From the NCBI GenBank assembly GCA_963837775.1, contig CAWIOX010000029.1:1-64000 (forward strand): DNA of 64,000 nt, given 5' to 3'. This DNA is from CAWIOX01 sp963837775. Lineage in GTDB: Bacteria > Pseudomonadota > Gammaproteobacteria > Burkholderiales > Burkholderiaceae_D. Both the position numbers and the translations under genes were made by a program. Shown here piece after piece: positions 46,223 through 59,225 of this stretch. The notes below the pieces were generated by a model. The model saw nothing but the letters and a program-made list of their open reading frames with translations. It was not told where the DNA came from and ran no database searches. Numbering within the stretch: position 1 is the stretch's first letter; each line of letters begins with the position of its first letter.

Positions 46223-47014
46223 TTAGCTCAACTCGTTTTGATAATGATGCTGCGCTGTCAGGTACAAACCGCGACGCACCTCAACCGGCTTATCTCCGTA
46301 GGTGTATGACACGCGCTCGACACTCAGCAACGGAGTGCCCGTCGGAATGTGCAACAACTCCGCCACCTCGGCATCCGCCACCACTGCACGAATTTTCTCG
46401 CCGGCCCGTATCATCCTTGCGCCAAATTCGGTCTCGAAAAGGCCATACATCGGCCCCTTGTATTCAATCAGCCGCTCTGCAGTCAACCCTTTGAAAATAA
46501 CGCCTGGCAACCATATCTCTTCAATAATTGTTGGCGCGCCGTCAAATGACTGAATTCGCTTGATAAATATGACTGAATCACCTGACTTCATGTCCAGTTG
46601 CCGCGCAACCTCAGCTGGCGCACGCAGCCTTTTGACTTCAATGACCTTATTTTCTGGATAGTGCGGCTCGCCCTGATCCGGCATCAGGCGCAGGAAACGA
46701 AACTGCGCCCGCGCTTCATGATGCGAAGCAACGAAGGTACCCTTGCCTTGCCTGCGCACCACCAGGTTTTCTGCCGCCAGTTCATCAATCGCCTTGCGAA
46801 CCGTACCTTGGCTGACCTTGAAGCGCCCTGCCAACTCCACCTCGCTGGGAATCAACTCACCAGGCCGCCACTCGCCCGACTGAAGACTTTGCATCAAAAG
46901 AGATTTGATTTGCTGATAGAGCGGACTAAAGGTTGGCGAATTGCCAAGCGCAGAGTCACCCGCCGCGGCAGTCGGCACATTATTACTGATCAAATTGGAC
47001 ATGGCTGAACTCAT
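46223..47014 (-). CDS. GntR-family (HutC-type) transcriptional regulator
   Basis: This is a 263-residue protein. The winged helix is at about 30-100 (PLYQQIKSLLMQSLQSGEWR, GRFKVSQGTVRKAIDELAAE) and the UTRA ligand domain at about 105-255 (VIFIKRIQSFDGAPTIIEEI, VERVSYTYGDKPVEVRRGLY). It stands upstream of sdhC on the same strand and divergent from mdh, the constant position of this gene in Burkholderiales. It probably controls the TCA genes on both sides; the effector is unknown. Confidence 0.9.
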   Translation of the reverse strand: MSSAMSNLISNNVPTAAAGDSALGNSPTFSPLYQQIKSLLMQSLQSGEWRPGELIPSEVELAGRFKVSQGTVRKAIDELAAENLVVRRQGKGTFVASHHEARAQFRFLRLMPDQGEPHYPENKVIEVKRLRAPAEVARQLDMKSGDSVIFIKRIQSFDGAPTIIEEIWLPGVIFKGLTAERLIEYKGPMYGLFETEFGARMIRAGEKIRAVVADAEVAELLHIPTGTPLLSVERVSYTYGDKPVEVRRGLYLTAQHHYQNELS

Positions 47015-47309
47015 AGCCTATGATTTCAACATAGAACTACATGTTTAGTCCAGAAATATTGTTAAAGATTATCTATCTTATATAAGACATAAGATATAGA
47101 TTGACAGTGCCTTCACACACACCTAAACTCGCAAATAAGCGTGCTTCGACATTTACGCACAAGCCTTTGAGCAATTTCCGATAGCCACAAATTATTTGCC
47201 GCAAAGCTGGCAAGGCTGACTGGAGAGATTTTCATCGGTATGATAGGCGATATTGCGAACACCCAACTTAAGTTCCTCATCGATTTTATTCCCACTTTGG
47301 AGATTCGAC

Positions 47310-48299
47310 ATGACTAAAGCCCCAATGCGTGTTGCCGTAACCGGCGCCGCCGGCCAAATCGGTTACTCACTGCTATTCCGCATCGCCAATGGCGACATGC
47401 TCGGCAAAGACCAACCGGTCATTTTGCAATTGCTTGAAATCCCTGATGAGAAAGCTCAAAAAGCACTCAAAGGCGTGATGATGGAAATCGACGACTGCGC
47501 ATTCCCGCTGCTGGCAGGCATGACCGCACACGCTGACCCGATGACAGCATTCAAGGATATCGACGTCGCATTGCTGGTAGGCGCACGCCCACGCGGCCCA
47601 GGCATGGAACGCAAGGATTTGCTGGAAGCCAACGCGCAAATTTTCACAGTACAAGGTAAAGCACTCGACGCAGTTGCCTCACGCAATGTAAAAGTATTGG
47701 TCGTCGGCAACCCAGCCAACACCAATGCTTATATTGCGATGAAATCCGCGCCTAGCCTGCCAGCCAAGAACTTCACAGCGATGCTGCGCCTGGATCACAA
47801 CCGCGCACTGTCACAAATCGCCGCCAAAACTGGCAAGCCTGTAACTGCGATCGAAAAACTGTTTGTCTGGGGCAATCACTCCCCGACGATGTATGCAGAT
47901 TATCGTTACGCAACTATTGACGGCCAGTCCGTCAAGACAATGATCAACGACGACGCATGGAATAAAGACGTATTCCTGCCGACAGTTGGCAAGCGCGGCG
48001 CGGCCATCATCGAAGCACGCGGCCTGTCTTCTGCTGCATCCGCAGCCAATGCAGCCATTGATCATGTGCGCGACTGGGTTCTGGGCACAAACGGCAAATG
48101 GACCACCATGGGCATTCCATCCGATGGTTCCTACGGCATTCCTGAAGGCACTATGTTCGGCTTCCCTGTGACAACAGAGAATGGCGAATACAAAATCATT
48201 GAAGGTCTGGAAATCGATGCATTCTCACAAGAACGCATCAACGTCACACTCAATGAACTGCTGGAAGAACGCGAAGGCGTGAAACACCTGGTAGGCTAA
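47310..48299 (+). CDS. mdh: Malate dehydrogenase
   Basis: This is a 329-residue protein from MTKAPMRVAVTGAAGQIGYS with GGAG before the start. NAD-binding VTGAAGQIGYSLL, substrate arginines in GARPRGPGMERKDLLEANA and MLRLDHNRALSQIA, and catalytic histidine in VWGNHSPTMYADYRYA are present. It is the lactate/malate-dehydrogenase-like form of about 330 residues common in betaproteobacteria. A strong terminator follows. Confidence 0.97.
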   Translation: MTKAPMRVAVTGAAGQIGYSLLFRIANGDMLGKDQPVILQLLEIPDEKAQKALKGVMMEIDDCAFPLLAGMTAHADPMTAFKDIDVALLVGARPRGPGMERKDLLEANAQIFTVQGKALDAVASRNVKVLVVGNPANTNAYIAMKSAPSLPAKNFTAMLRLDHNRALSQIAAKTGKPVTAIEKLFVWGNHSPTMYADYRYATIDGQSVKTMINDDAWNKDVFLPTVGKRGAAIIEARGLSSAASAANAAIDHVRDWVLGTNGKWTTMGIPSDGSYGIPEGTMFGFPVTTENGEYKIIEGLEIDAFSQERINVTLNELLEEREGVKHLVG

Positions 48300-48314
48300 T
48301 TTCTGCCAATATAG

Positions 48315-48362
48315 ACGGGCAAGTTGCATGGCTTAATACGCCATGTCACTTGCCCGTTTTTT
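48315..48362 (+). terminator. Terminator after mdh
   Basis: ACGGGCAAGT and ACTTGCCCGT form a 10-bp stem, with an inner stem GCATGGC / GCCATG, then TTTTTT. It ends mdh; the next gene starts 20 bp later. Confidence 0.9.
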
Positions 48363-48382
48363 CATTTGAGGCCAAGCACCAA

Positions 48383-49354
48383 ATGCATCCCTCCGAAGTT
48401 TTATTCCAAGGCGCATGCCAGCCAATTTCACTGCCAGCCTGCGACCACTATGCAGGGTCAGAAAAGCTGATGCGCAAATCGATCTTGCTACAGCAAGAAC
48501 TTGGCCCCGTTTTTGATATCACACTGGACTGCGAAGATGGCGCCGCAGCCGGCAGCGAAGCAGCGCATGCGCAACTGGTCGCCGCGCTCATAGCCGGTGA
48601 CGACAATCGCTTCAACCGGATCGGCGCCCGCCTGCATGACATCAACAGCGCATTCTTTGAACAGGATGTCGCCCTCATCTGCCAACATGCTGCGCAACGG
48701 CTGGCCTACCTGGTAGTGCCGAAAGTCGACAGCGTCGCCGATGTACAACGCGCCATTTCCATCATCAACCAGCATGCACAGCAAGCTGGCCGCCATGACT
48801 TGCCGATTCATGTACTGATCGAGTCACACGGCGCACTGGCCGATGCATTCGCGATTGCAGCACACCCTCAGGTCGAATGCCTTTCATTCGGCATCATGGA
48901 TTTCGTCTCTGCCCACTATGGTGCGATACCCGGCAACGCGATGCGCAGCCCGGGCCAGTTTTCACACCCGCTGGTGGCGCGCGCCAAACTCATCATTGCA
49001 GCCGCCTGCCATGCTCATGGCAAGGTGCCGTCGCACAATGTGACGACTGAGATCAAGGACACCGCCATCGTTGCACATGATGCCAATCGCGCCGCTGGCG
49101 AATTCGGCTACACTCGCATGTGGAGCATACATCCAGACCAGATCAAGCCGATCCTCAAGGCGCTCGCCCCACGCAACGCGGAAATTCATGAGGCCTCGCA
49201 AATCATCTCTGAAGCAAGAAATGCACAGTGGGGGCCGATACAGCACAACGGAAAATTACACGACCGAGCCAGCTATCGTTATTACTGGACAGTCTTGAAA
49301 CGTGCAAAATTGAACGGTCTGACTATCCCGGAAGCCGTTGCTGCGCTACTCTGA
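48383..49354 (+). CDS. HpcH/HpaI aldolase / citrate-lyase beta-like CoA ester lyase
   Basis: This is a 323-residue protein from MHPSEVLFQGACQPISLPAC. The TIM-barrel features are ITLDCEDGAAAGSEAAHAQL (metal/acid site), VVPKVDSVADVQRAI, IHVLIESHGALADAFAIAAH and FGIMDFVSAHYGAIPGNAM. The set is that of CitE-like enzymes that cleave or form malyl- or citramalyl-CoA type esters; the substrate is not certain. It follows mdh. Confidence 0.88.
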   Translation: MHPSEVLFQGACQPISLPACDHYAGSEKLMRKSILLQQELGPVFDITLDCEDGAAAGSEAAHAQLVAALIAGDDNRFNRIGARLHDINSAFFEQDVALICQHAAQRLAYLVVPKVDSVADVQRAISIINQHAQQAGRHDLPIHVLIESHGALADAFAIAAHPQVECLSFGIMDFVSAHYGAIPGNAMRSPGQFSHPLVARAKLIIAAACHAHGKVPSHNVTTEIKDTAIVAHDANRAAGEFGYTRMWSIHPDQIKPILKALAPRNAEIHEASQIISEARNAQWGPIQHNGKLHDRASYRYYWTVLKRAKLNGLTIPEAVAALL

Positions 49355-49417
49355 AACAGTTGGGCCATGCGCCTCCAGTTATATATAACGATTTTTCCTT
49401 CAGCACGAGAAAATACT

Positions 49418-49894
49418 ATGAACATGACAACCGCCAAATTTCTGTCGCCACTGCTGCTGCTCGCCTGCATCAGCCTGGGCACACCACAAGCCTTTGCAGA
49501 AACCAGCACTCCTGCCGTCAAAAAAACAGTAAAAAAAACGCCCGCCAAAACAATCAAAGAAACGAAGTCCGCAATAGTCGATGAAGACGAGCAGGAACCG
49601 GATGTCAAAGGTTCGACCGCCACCGAATACAGTTGCGAATTAGGCAATAAACTGACCATTTACCAGAATGCCGGCGATGACAAGCACATCGCGCTCCACT
49701 GGAAAAAGCGCATCCACCGCCTGACGCGCGCAGACACCACCACTGGCGCCAATCGCTTTGAAAACCGCAAATTCGGCCTTCTGTGGATAGGCATACCGGC
49801 CAAGGGCATTCTTCTGGATTCCAAAAAAGGCCAGCAACTGGCCAATGAATGCAAAAATTCAGAACAATTAGTGGCAGGCACACAAAAGAATTAA
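49418..49894 (+). CDS. Exported protein with MliC-like domain
   Basis: This is a 158-residue protein. The signal peptide (MTTAKFLSPLLLLACISLGT, cleavage after AFA) is followed by a Lys/Pro/Thr linker (VKKTVKKTPAKTIKETKSA), then a C-terminal domain: YSCELGNKLTIYQNAGDDKH, IALHWKKRIHRLTRAD, GLLWIGIPAKGILLDSKKG and ANEC. The pattern of two cysteines around a W-rich beta sheet matches the MliC/PliC lysozyme-inhibitor fold. A role in protecting the cell wall is possible. It stands between the lyase and acnA. Confidence 0.7.
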   Translation: MNMTTAKFLSPLLLLACISLGTPQAFAETSTPAVKKTVKKTPAKTIKETKSAIVDEDEQEPDVKGSTATEYSCELGNKLTIYQNAGDDKHIALHWKKRIHRLTRADTTTGANRFENRKFGLLWIGIPAKGILLDSKKGQQLANECKNSEQLVAGTQKN

Positions 49895-49949
49895 TCCGCA
49901 AGTTTCGTCCATGCTGATCGTTAATTGATTTGCAATCTCAGGAGGAGCC

Positions 49950-52670
<2,721 letters not shown>

Positions 52671-52754
52671 TAGCGGATTGATGACAGCTATCGTCCTAGC
52701 GCCCCAGACCCCGCCGGCAGCGCCCGGCGTGGTCCATCGCGAACCGAGGCAACC

Positions 52755-53042
52755 ATGGGGAAAGTGATTGCTGCACTGGTCGCGCTGGCCTTCGTCGCTC
52801 TTTTCATCATCGCAAACAGCGGCGACCCGGGCGGTGCGCCGGCCATAACGGGCAGTCATGGCGAATCGGCATCGGTCATCCGTCCTGCCACGCCGACGCC
52901 ACCAGCGCAACCGGCGGCAGCTGACGCTGGCGCAACTGCGGCAACTGTTCCAGCTGCCGCAGCCCCGGCCGAACCGGTTGCCGCTGCGCCAATCAAGATG
53001 AGCGCAAGGCGCACCACCGTGGTCCACGCCTCCGCGCCATGA
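52755..53042 (+). CDS. Small membrane protein with Pro/Ala-rich tail
   Basis: The protein is 95 residues: one membrane helix (KVIAALVALAFVALFIIANS) and a low-complexity Pro/Ala/Thr tail (ATPTPPAQPAAADAGATAAT) ending in a short basic stretch (KMSARRTTVVHA). Family unknown. It lies 84 bp after acnA and just before dispersed repeat copy 4. Confidence 0.6.
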   Translation: MGKVIAALVALAFVALFIIANSGDPGGAPAITGSHGESASVIRPATPTPPAQPAAADAGATAATVPAAAAPAEPVAAAPIKMSARRTTVVHASAP

Positions 53043-53060
53043 TTGACGCAGCCTCGGAGC

Positions 53061-53162
53061 AGAATATATACCCGGTACAGTATATATTTCAACCACAATG
53101 AATCTTTGCGGCAACTACCCTATTTTTATTGATACTCCCCCTGTTTTATATAAATAACAGGG
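53061..53162 (+). repeat. Dispersed intergenic repeat, copy 4
   Basis: GAATATATAC-CCGGTACA-GTATATATTTC hairpin, core CACAATGAATCTTTGCGGC, ATACTCCCCC box, and a second stem CCCTGTT / AACAGGG. It occupies the gap between 52755-53042 and the DUF2863 gene. Confidence 0.7.
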
Positions 53163-53299
53163 AAGTTCAGCGGCCGTCGCGCCGATAGCGCGCCCGTCCC
53201 GCAACGCAGCACAGGCACAGCAATTCAAACGTAATTACGTCGCTAGCGGTCTAATCCACTACAATACGACTCCCCGCCTTACTTCAAGCTAATTTTGCC

Positions 53300-54523
53300 A
53301 TGCGTCGTCCTTCAAAAAGCACTTCCCCGAAACTCTCCGCCGACAGCCAACGTCTCATTGCGTTCGCCCATGCCATCGTGCAGGCAGCCAGTCGCCTGGA
53401 AGAACGCTTGTGGGAGCGCAATCTGGACGTGCTGCTGCACAAGCTGCTGAAAAACAATCACCAGGAAGCGCTAGACACCGCACTGGACCACCTTTTCAAA
53501 GCCGATCTGAATACCTACGATGCGCTGGTCGAGGCGGTCGAAGCCGCCAGCGAATCCTGCTCCATCGAGCACGACGGCGTCCGTTATGACGCATTGCTGA
53601 TCGGCGCCCCTGCTCTGGCCTGGACCCGTTTCTCGATTCCTGCCGGGCCGATTGCGCCTGATCTGCTGCAAACGATTTCCACCCATTTGTCGGCACATAT
53701 ACTGGCCGACGATACCCGCCTGGCTGTCGCGCCGATGTTTTTTTCGATCGACCAGTTGCCGCGCACCCATGCCGAAACCTATGCGCTGACCCAGAACATG
53801 GCGCAGGCCGCGCTGAAGGGCACGCCATTGCGCGCCCCCGCCAACATTCTGGAAACCGTCCCCTTCCTGGCCGATATCCGCTTTCTGCTGGGCGTGGTCG
53901 TGGTGCCGGCCGGCGCCCCGATGTTCCGCTGGCAAATGCCGCAAAGCCAGCCCAACATCAAGCTGGATCGGGAGCAGGCACTGACGCAGTGGCGCGCGCA
54001 GGCAACGGTGAATGTCGCCCGCCTGCTGCCCGGTTGCGGCGTTGAGTTGTTGTTGCCGGAAGCCTACTACATCGCCTGCCGCGAGGCCGACCGGCAGATC
54101 CGCCCGACCTCGATCCGTGCCGCGGTGCATTTCCTGACCCACACGCTCAGCCTCGAGCCGCAGGACCTGCATGTCGTCATCGGCGGCTTCGGCGATGAAA
54201 GCACCAACGACCAGCTCGACGAATATCGCGTCGGCTTTGCGCTGGGCAAGAAGCCGGACATCGTGTACGGCATCATCTGGCCGCTGTACGGCCAGGAAGA
54301 TGAAAACAATCCGGATCTGCCGCCGGAGATCAAGTCCCCGATCGAAGAAATCCTCGGCTTGCTGCAGGAAGCCGGCGTCAAGCACATCAAGCGCCACAAC
54401 GAACGCTTCCCGATGGAGTTCTGCGACGATTGCGGCGCCCCGATGTTCGCCGATGCCGATGGCGAACTGGTGCACCCGGAGATGCCGGAAGATGCCCCGC
54501 AAGACGCCGGCCACTTCCACTGA
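53300..54523 (+). CDS. DUF2863-family protein
   Basis: This is a 407-residue protein resembling the DUF2863 family, which is found almost only in Burkholderiales and has no known function. The start MRRPSKSTSPKLSADSQRLI is followed by helical repeats (FAHAIVQAASRLEERLWERN, LLHKLLKNNHQEALDTALDH). The C-terminus has CDDCGAPMFADADGELVHPE, a two-cysteine segment that may hold metal. No signal peptide. Repeat copy 5 lies between it and the convergent CYTH gene. Confidence 0.85.
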   Translation: MRRPSKSTSPKLSADSQRLIAFAHAIVQAASRLEERLWERNLDVLLHKLLKNNHQEALDTALDHLFKADLNTYDALVEAVEAASESCSIEHDGVRYDALLIGAPALAWTRFSIPAGPIAPDLLQTISTHLSAHILADDTRLAVAPMFFSIDQLPRTHAETYALTQNMAQAALKGTPLRAPANILETVPFLADIRFLLGVVVVPAGAPMFRWQMPQSQPNIKLDREQALTQWRAQATVNVARLLPGCGVELLLPEAYYIACREADRQIRPTSIRAAVHFLTHTLSLEPQDLHVVIGGFGDESTNDQLDEYRVGFALGKKPDIVYGIIWPLYGQEDENNPDLPPEIKSPIEEILGLLQEAGVKHIKRHNERFPMEFCDDCGAPMFADADGELVHPEMPEDAPQDAGHFH

Positions 54524-54536
54524 CGCCTCCGCGCAC

Positions 54537-54630
54537 GAAAAATATACTGGCACAAGTATATTTTCAAGCCCAATGAAATAGTGCGGCAACAGCACTATTT
54601 CATTGCATACCCCCTAAAAAATAATCAGAA
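54537..54630 (+). repeat. Dispersed intergenic repeat, copy 5
   Basis: AAAATATACT-GGCACA-AGTATATTTT hairpin; core CCCAATGAAATAGTGCGGC; then TGAAATAGTGC / GCACTATTTCA pair over 11 bp around GGCAACA; ATACCCCC box. It fills the gap between convergent genes, where it could stop transcription from both sides. Confidence 0.75.
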
Positions 54631-55095
54631 TCACCACGCGCTGAACGGATGGGCGATCAGGTTCGCATTGAAATAGCGCGCATCGTCTGTCACCTCCGCG
54701 CCCAGCCAGTCCGGCCTTGAAAACGGCTGATCCTCGGCCGCCAGTTCAATTTCAGCCACCACCAGCCCCGCGTTCGCGCCAAAAAACTCATCGACCTCCC
54801 ACAGCATGCCCTCATGCTGGATGCGGTAGCGTGTTTTCTCGATCAGCGGCTGCTCGCACAGCGACGCCAGAAATTGCTCGGCGTCGGCCAGCGGAATCGG
54901 ATATTCCCACTCGCCGCGGCTGGCGCCGACCGAGCGGCCCTTGATCGTCAGCACCGCGGCATCGCCCTCGATCCGCACCCGCACCACCCGATCCGGATGC
55001 GAGGACAAATAACCCTGGCGCATAGCCACGCCCGTCCCCAAGGTGCGCCAGCGCTCGTCAAGCACCAGAAACTTGCGTTCGATCTCGATTCCCAT
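54631..55095 (-). CDS. CYTH-domain protein
   Basis: This is a 154-residue protein from MGIEIERKFLVLDERWRTLG. The ExExK signature of the CYTH fold is EIERK. RVRIEGDAAVLTIKG and EWEYPIPLADAEQFL supply the charged tunnel. Such proteins hydrolyse triphosphates (for example tripolyphosphate) or make cAMP in other groups; activity here is unknown. It starts inside the stop of the M14 peptidase gene (TGATG), so the two are coupled. Confidence 0.9.
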   Translation of the reverse strand: MGIEIERKFLVLDERWRTLGTGVAMRQGYLSSHPDRVVRVRIEGDAAVLTIKGRSVGASRGEWEYPIPLADAEQFLASLCEQPLIEKTRYRIQHEGMLWEVDEFFGANAGLVVAEIELAAEDQPFSRPDWLGAEVTDDARYFNANLIAHPFSAW

Positions 55096-56226
55096 CAGGC
55101 CTCCGCCTGCAGCGACTGCAGCATCGGCTGCAACACAGCCGCGCCCAGCCTTGCGCTGCGCGCACCGTTCCAGCCCACCTGCGAATCGGGCAGGTCCGCA
55201 TTGTCCTTGAACGGCAGCTCCAGCGTCAGCGACAGGCACTTGAACGTATGGCCGATGAACTTGGAAGCCAGCTTCAGCATGTCCGCCCGATACTTGCCGG
55301 ACGGATAACCGACCGCATCCTGAAAATCCGGACTAGCCTGCTTGTAACAGTCGATAAACGCCTGCTGCCGCGCCGCCTGCGCCGCGCTGAAACCCTCCAG
55401 CATCTCGCTGCCGGCGGCAAATACATACGGCAAAATCTCATCCCCGTGCACGTCCAGGAACAAGTCGCAACCGGTCGCCAGGATTTTCTCCTTCACCACA
55501 AACACCTCGGGGCTGGACGCCATCGACGGCGTCATCCACTCCCGGTTCAGATTCGCACCGGCCGCATTGGTGCGCAAATTGCCATGCACCGCCCCGTCCG
55601 GATTCATGTTCGGCACGATATACAACACCGCTTCCGCCAGCAAACGCCGCGCAACCGGATTGGCCGGGTCGAGTCAGCGCCTCCAGCATGCCCTCGACGA
55701 ACCATTCGGCCATCGTCTCGCCCGGATGCTGGCGCGCAATCACCCACACCTTTTTCGCCGCAGCAGGATCGCCCACCACCACCAGATTCATGTCGCGCCC
55801 CTCGACCGTGCTGCCGATATCCTGCACCCGCACCAGCGGCGAACGCTCGGCACGCGCCAGCAACTGCAGATGGCGCTCCCACGAATAAGGCTCGAAATAC
55901 GCGTAATACACGCTATCGCGCTGCGGCGTATGCGTGATCGTCATCACCTGCCCGTCGAACGTGGTCGGCACGCGAAACCAGGTCTCGCGATCGTAGCTGG
56001 CCACCGCCTGGTAATCCTTCCAGCCATCGGGATAAGTTGCCTGTCCGGCATTCATGAAACACATGGTGCAAGCCGTATCGCGCCCGCCCTGCAAGCGGAA
56101 ATAAAACCACTGCGAAAATTCGGCATGTGTATCCTGCCGCAGATTCAGCGTAATGGCATCCGGCGCGTCGGCGCTCAGCACCTCGATCGCGCCCGCATCG
56201 AATTGTTGACTGATTTTAATAGGCAT
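55095..56226 (-). CDS. M14-family carboxypeptidase (AGBL/Nna1-like), one frame break
   Basis: Start MPIKISQQFDAGAIEVLSAD at 56226. The N-terminal beta-sandwich domain (FSQWFYFRLQGG, YAYFEPYSWERHLQL) is typical of cytosolic carboxypeptidases. Zinc ligands HxxE are in ARQHPGETMAEWF; then near 55672 an extra base breaks MLEALT-DPANPVARR. After the break NMNPDGAVHGNLRTNAAGAN, DVHGDEILPYVFA (third zinc ligand) and LTLELPFKDN (catalytic Glu) follow. Repaired length about 377 residues. Bacterial substrates are not established. Confidence 0.85.
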
Positions 56227-56420
56227 AGTGTGTGAAGTTGTAAGGTAGTCGGCAAGCGCCGCGCCAGATCAACACGAACTGGCACGGACACCATCAGAAA
56301 CTCAGAAACAGGGTTCGATTATCCATCCAAACAAGATCCGCACAATAAAAAATGCGCGCTTTTCACGCGCACATCGATAGCAAAAATTGTTGGCCCTCTG
56401 CTATAATTCACGCTTGTCGT

Positions 56421-56497
56421 CGGGGCGTAGCGCAGCCTGGTAGCGTACTTGCATGGGGTGCAAGGGGTCGAGTGTTCGAATCACTCCGTCCCGACCA
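56421..56497 (+). tRNA. tRNA-Pro (GGG)
   Basis: The 77-nt gene encodes its own CCA. The acceptor stem CGGGGCG/CGTCCCG, D-arm AGCGCAGCCTGGTAGCG-like, anticodon stem CTTGC/GCAAG with loop ATGGGGT (anticodon GGG) and T-arm GTTCGAATC fold as expected. TATAAT at 56402-56407 stands upstream. Confidence 0.96.
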
Positions 56498-56506
56498 AAA
56501 GATTCA

Positions 56507-56539
56507 AAGGGTTACAGATTCCGGTCTGTAACCCTTTTT
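56507..56539 (+). terminator. Terminator after tRNA-Pro
   Basis: AAGGGTTACAGA and TCTGTAACCCTT form a 12-bp stem with loop TTCCGG, followed by TTT. Confidence 0.9.
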
Positions 56540-56814
56540 CTTTTCTGGCGCGCCTGGCGAGAGATTTGGCAAGAAAAATGTTGCGATGGAAGGTTCCCCC
56601 GTCCCCACTCGACTTGCACTTCAGCACTGAAAATCAGCGCCCATAATCACAAGTCACACTGGCAAAAACCAGTCCGGAACACACGAAACGGCACTTGTTA
56701 TATTGATACTGTGACAGCATACTTGGCCCGGAACGCTTGAATTTCCTCTGCGCAACACAAGTGCAGAGCTGCACCTTCAAGCCAATCGGATCGATACACA
56801 AGGACATGCACCCT

Positions 56815-59193
56815 ATGGCTGACAAGAAAAGCCTCACCGAACGCGACATCTGCTCCAAGTACATCACGCCGGCCGTCACCGGCGCAGGCTGGGATCTGCA
56901 CAGCCAGATTCGCGAGGAAGTCAGCTTCACCAAGGGGCGCATCATCGTGCGCGGCAAGCTGCACACCCGCGGCGAACAGAAACGTGCCGATTACATCCTG
57001 TATTACAAGTCGAATATCCCGCTGGCGGTGATCGAAGCCAAGGACAACAGCCACAGCGTCGGCGCTGGCATGCAGCAGGCGCTGAACTATGCGGAAACGC
57101 TCGGCGTGCCGTTCGTGTTCAGCTCCAACGGCGATGGCTTCCTGCTGCACGACCGCACCGGGCTGGGCGGCAAGACCGAACAGGAACTGGCGCTGGACGC
57201 CTTCCCGTCGCCGGCACAACTGTGGCAGCGCTATTGCCAGTGGAAGGGGCTGGAGACGCCGGCAGCCCGCCACACGGTAGAAATGCCGTACTACGATGAC
57301 GGCACCGGCCGCGCCCCGCGTTACTACCAGGCCAATGCGATCAACAACACGGTCGAGGCAGTCGCGAAGGGGCAGCAGCGCATCCTGCTGGTGATGGCGA
57401 CCGGCACCGGCAAGACCTACACCGCGTTCCAGATCATCTGGCGGCTGTGGAAGTCCGGCACCAAGAAGCGCATCCTGTTTCTGGCCGACCGCAACATTCT
57501 GGTCGACCAGACCAAGAACAACGATTTCAAGCCGTTCGGCGCGGCGATGACCAAGATCAGCAAGCGCCAGATCGACAAGAGCTACGAGATCTATCTGTCG
57601 CTTGTATCAGGCCGTCACCGGCAGCGAAGAAGAGCAGAACATCTACCAGCAGTTTTCACCGGATTTCTTTGACCTGATCGTGATCGACGAATGCCATCGC
57701 GGCAGCGCAGCGGAGGATTCCGCCTGGCGCGAGATTCTGGCGTATTTTTCCTCCGCCACCCATGTCGGCCTGACCGCGACGCCGAAAGAAACCAAGGATG
57801 TGTCCAGCATCTATTACTTTGGCGATCCGGTGTACAGCTACACGCTGAAGCAAGGCATCGAGGACGGCTTTCTGGCGCCGTACAAGGTGGTGCGCATCGA
57901 CATCGACAAGGACGTGCAAGGCTGGCGCCCCAGCAAAGGCCAGACCGACAAGAATGGCCAGCTGATCGAAGACCGCATCTACAACCAGGTCGACATGGAC
58001 CGCACGCTGGTGCTGGAACAACGCACCGAGCTGGTCGCCAGGAAAATCACCGAATTTCTGGTGGCAACCGACCCTTACGCCAAGACCATCGTGTTCTGCG
58101 ACGACATCGACCACGCCGAGCGCATGCGCCAGGCCTTGGTCAACCTGAATCCGGAGCGGGTGAAGGAAAGCCGCAAATACGTGATGCGCATCACCGGCGA
58201 CGAGATCGAAGGCAAGGCCGAGCTGGACAATTCATCAACCCGGAAGAGCGTTACCCGGTGATCGCCACCACCTCCAAGCTGATGACGACCGGCGTCGATG
58301 CGCAGACCTGCAAGCTGGTCGTGCTGGATCAGCACATCAAGTCGATGACCGAATTCAAGCAGATCATCGGGCGCGGCACCCGCATCAACGAGGATTACGG
58401 CAAATTCTGGTTCACCATCATGGATTTCAAAAAGGCCACCGAACTGTTCGCCGACAAGGACTTCGATGGCGAGCCGGTGATGATCTATGAGCCGAAAGGC
58501 GATGAATCACCGGTGCCGCCCGACGAAGAGCCGGAAATCGTCCTCGATGACAACGGCAACCCTGTACCGCCTGAGATCGCCGATAGTGCAGATTCCGACA
58601 TCACCATAGACGACCCGGACCAACCCGGCACCGGCCGCATCAAATACGTGCTCGGCGATGTCACCGTCTACGTCGTTGCCGAGCGCGTCCAGTATTACGG
58701 GCCGGAAGGCAAGCTGATCACCGAATCGCTGAAGGACTACACCCGCCAGACCGTGCGCAAGGACTATGCGTCGCTCGATGACTTCCTGCGCCGCTGGAGC
58801 AAAACCGAGCGCAAGGCCGCCATCCTGCAGGAACTGCAAGCGCACGGCGTGCTGCTGGAGCCGCTGGCCGAAGAAGTCGGCAAGGACTTCGACGCGTTCG
58901 ACCTGATCTGCCACGTCGCCTTCGACCAGCCGCCGCTGACCCGCCGCGAGCGCGCCGAACAGGTGAAGAAGCGCAACTACTTCGCCAAATACGGCGAACA
59001 GGCGCGCCAGGTGCTGGAAACCCTGCTGGAAAAATACGCCGATACCGGCATCGAAAACATCGAAGACATCAAAATCCTCACCCTCGACCCGTTCAAGAAC
59101 ATGGGCACCGCCAGCGAACTGGTGTCGGCCTTTGGCGGCAAGCCCGCCTACCTGGCCGCGCTGCACGAGCTGGAACAATCGCTGTACGCCTGA
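56815..59193 (+). pseudogene. hsdR: Type I restriction endonuclease subunit R, two frame breaks
   Basis: Start MADKKSLTERDICSKYITPA at 56815. N-terminal nuclease: ADYILYYKSNIPLAVIEAKD (D...EAK). Helicase: VMATGTGKTYTAFQI, VIDECHRGSA, VGLTATPKE, GRGTRINEDYGKFW. The frame breaks near 57602 (LSL-YQAVTGSEEE; CTTG where CTG is expected) and near 58232 (LDN-FINPEERYPV; one T missing). The C-terminal domain (about 650-790) reads LLEKYADTGIENIEDIKILT. Repaired length about 793 residues. It translocates DNA and cuts unmodified sequences with HsdM and HsdS. Confidence 0.85.
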
Positions 59194-59225
59194 TTTAACC
59201 TTTTGCCGAAAAGTTGTAAAAATTC

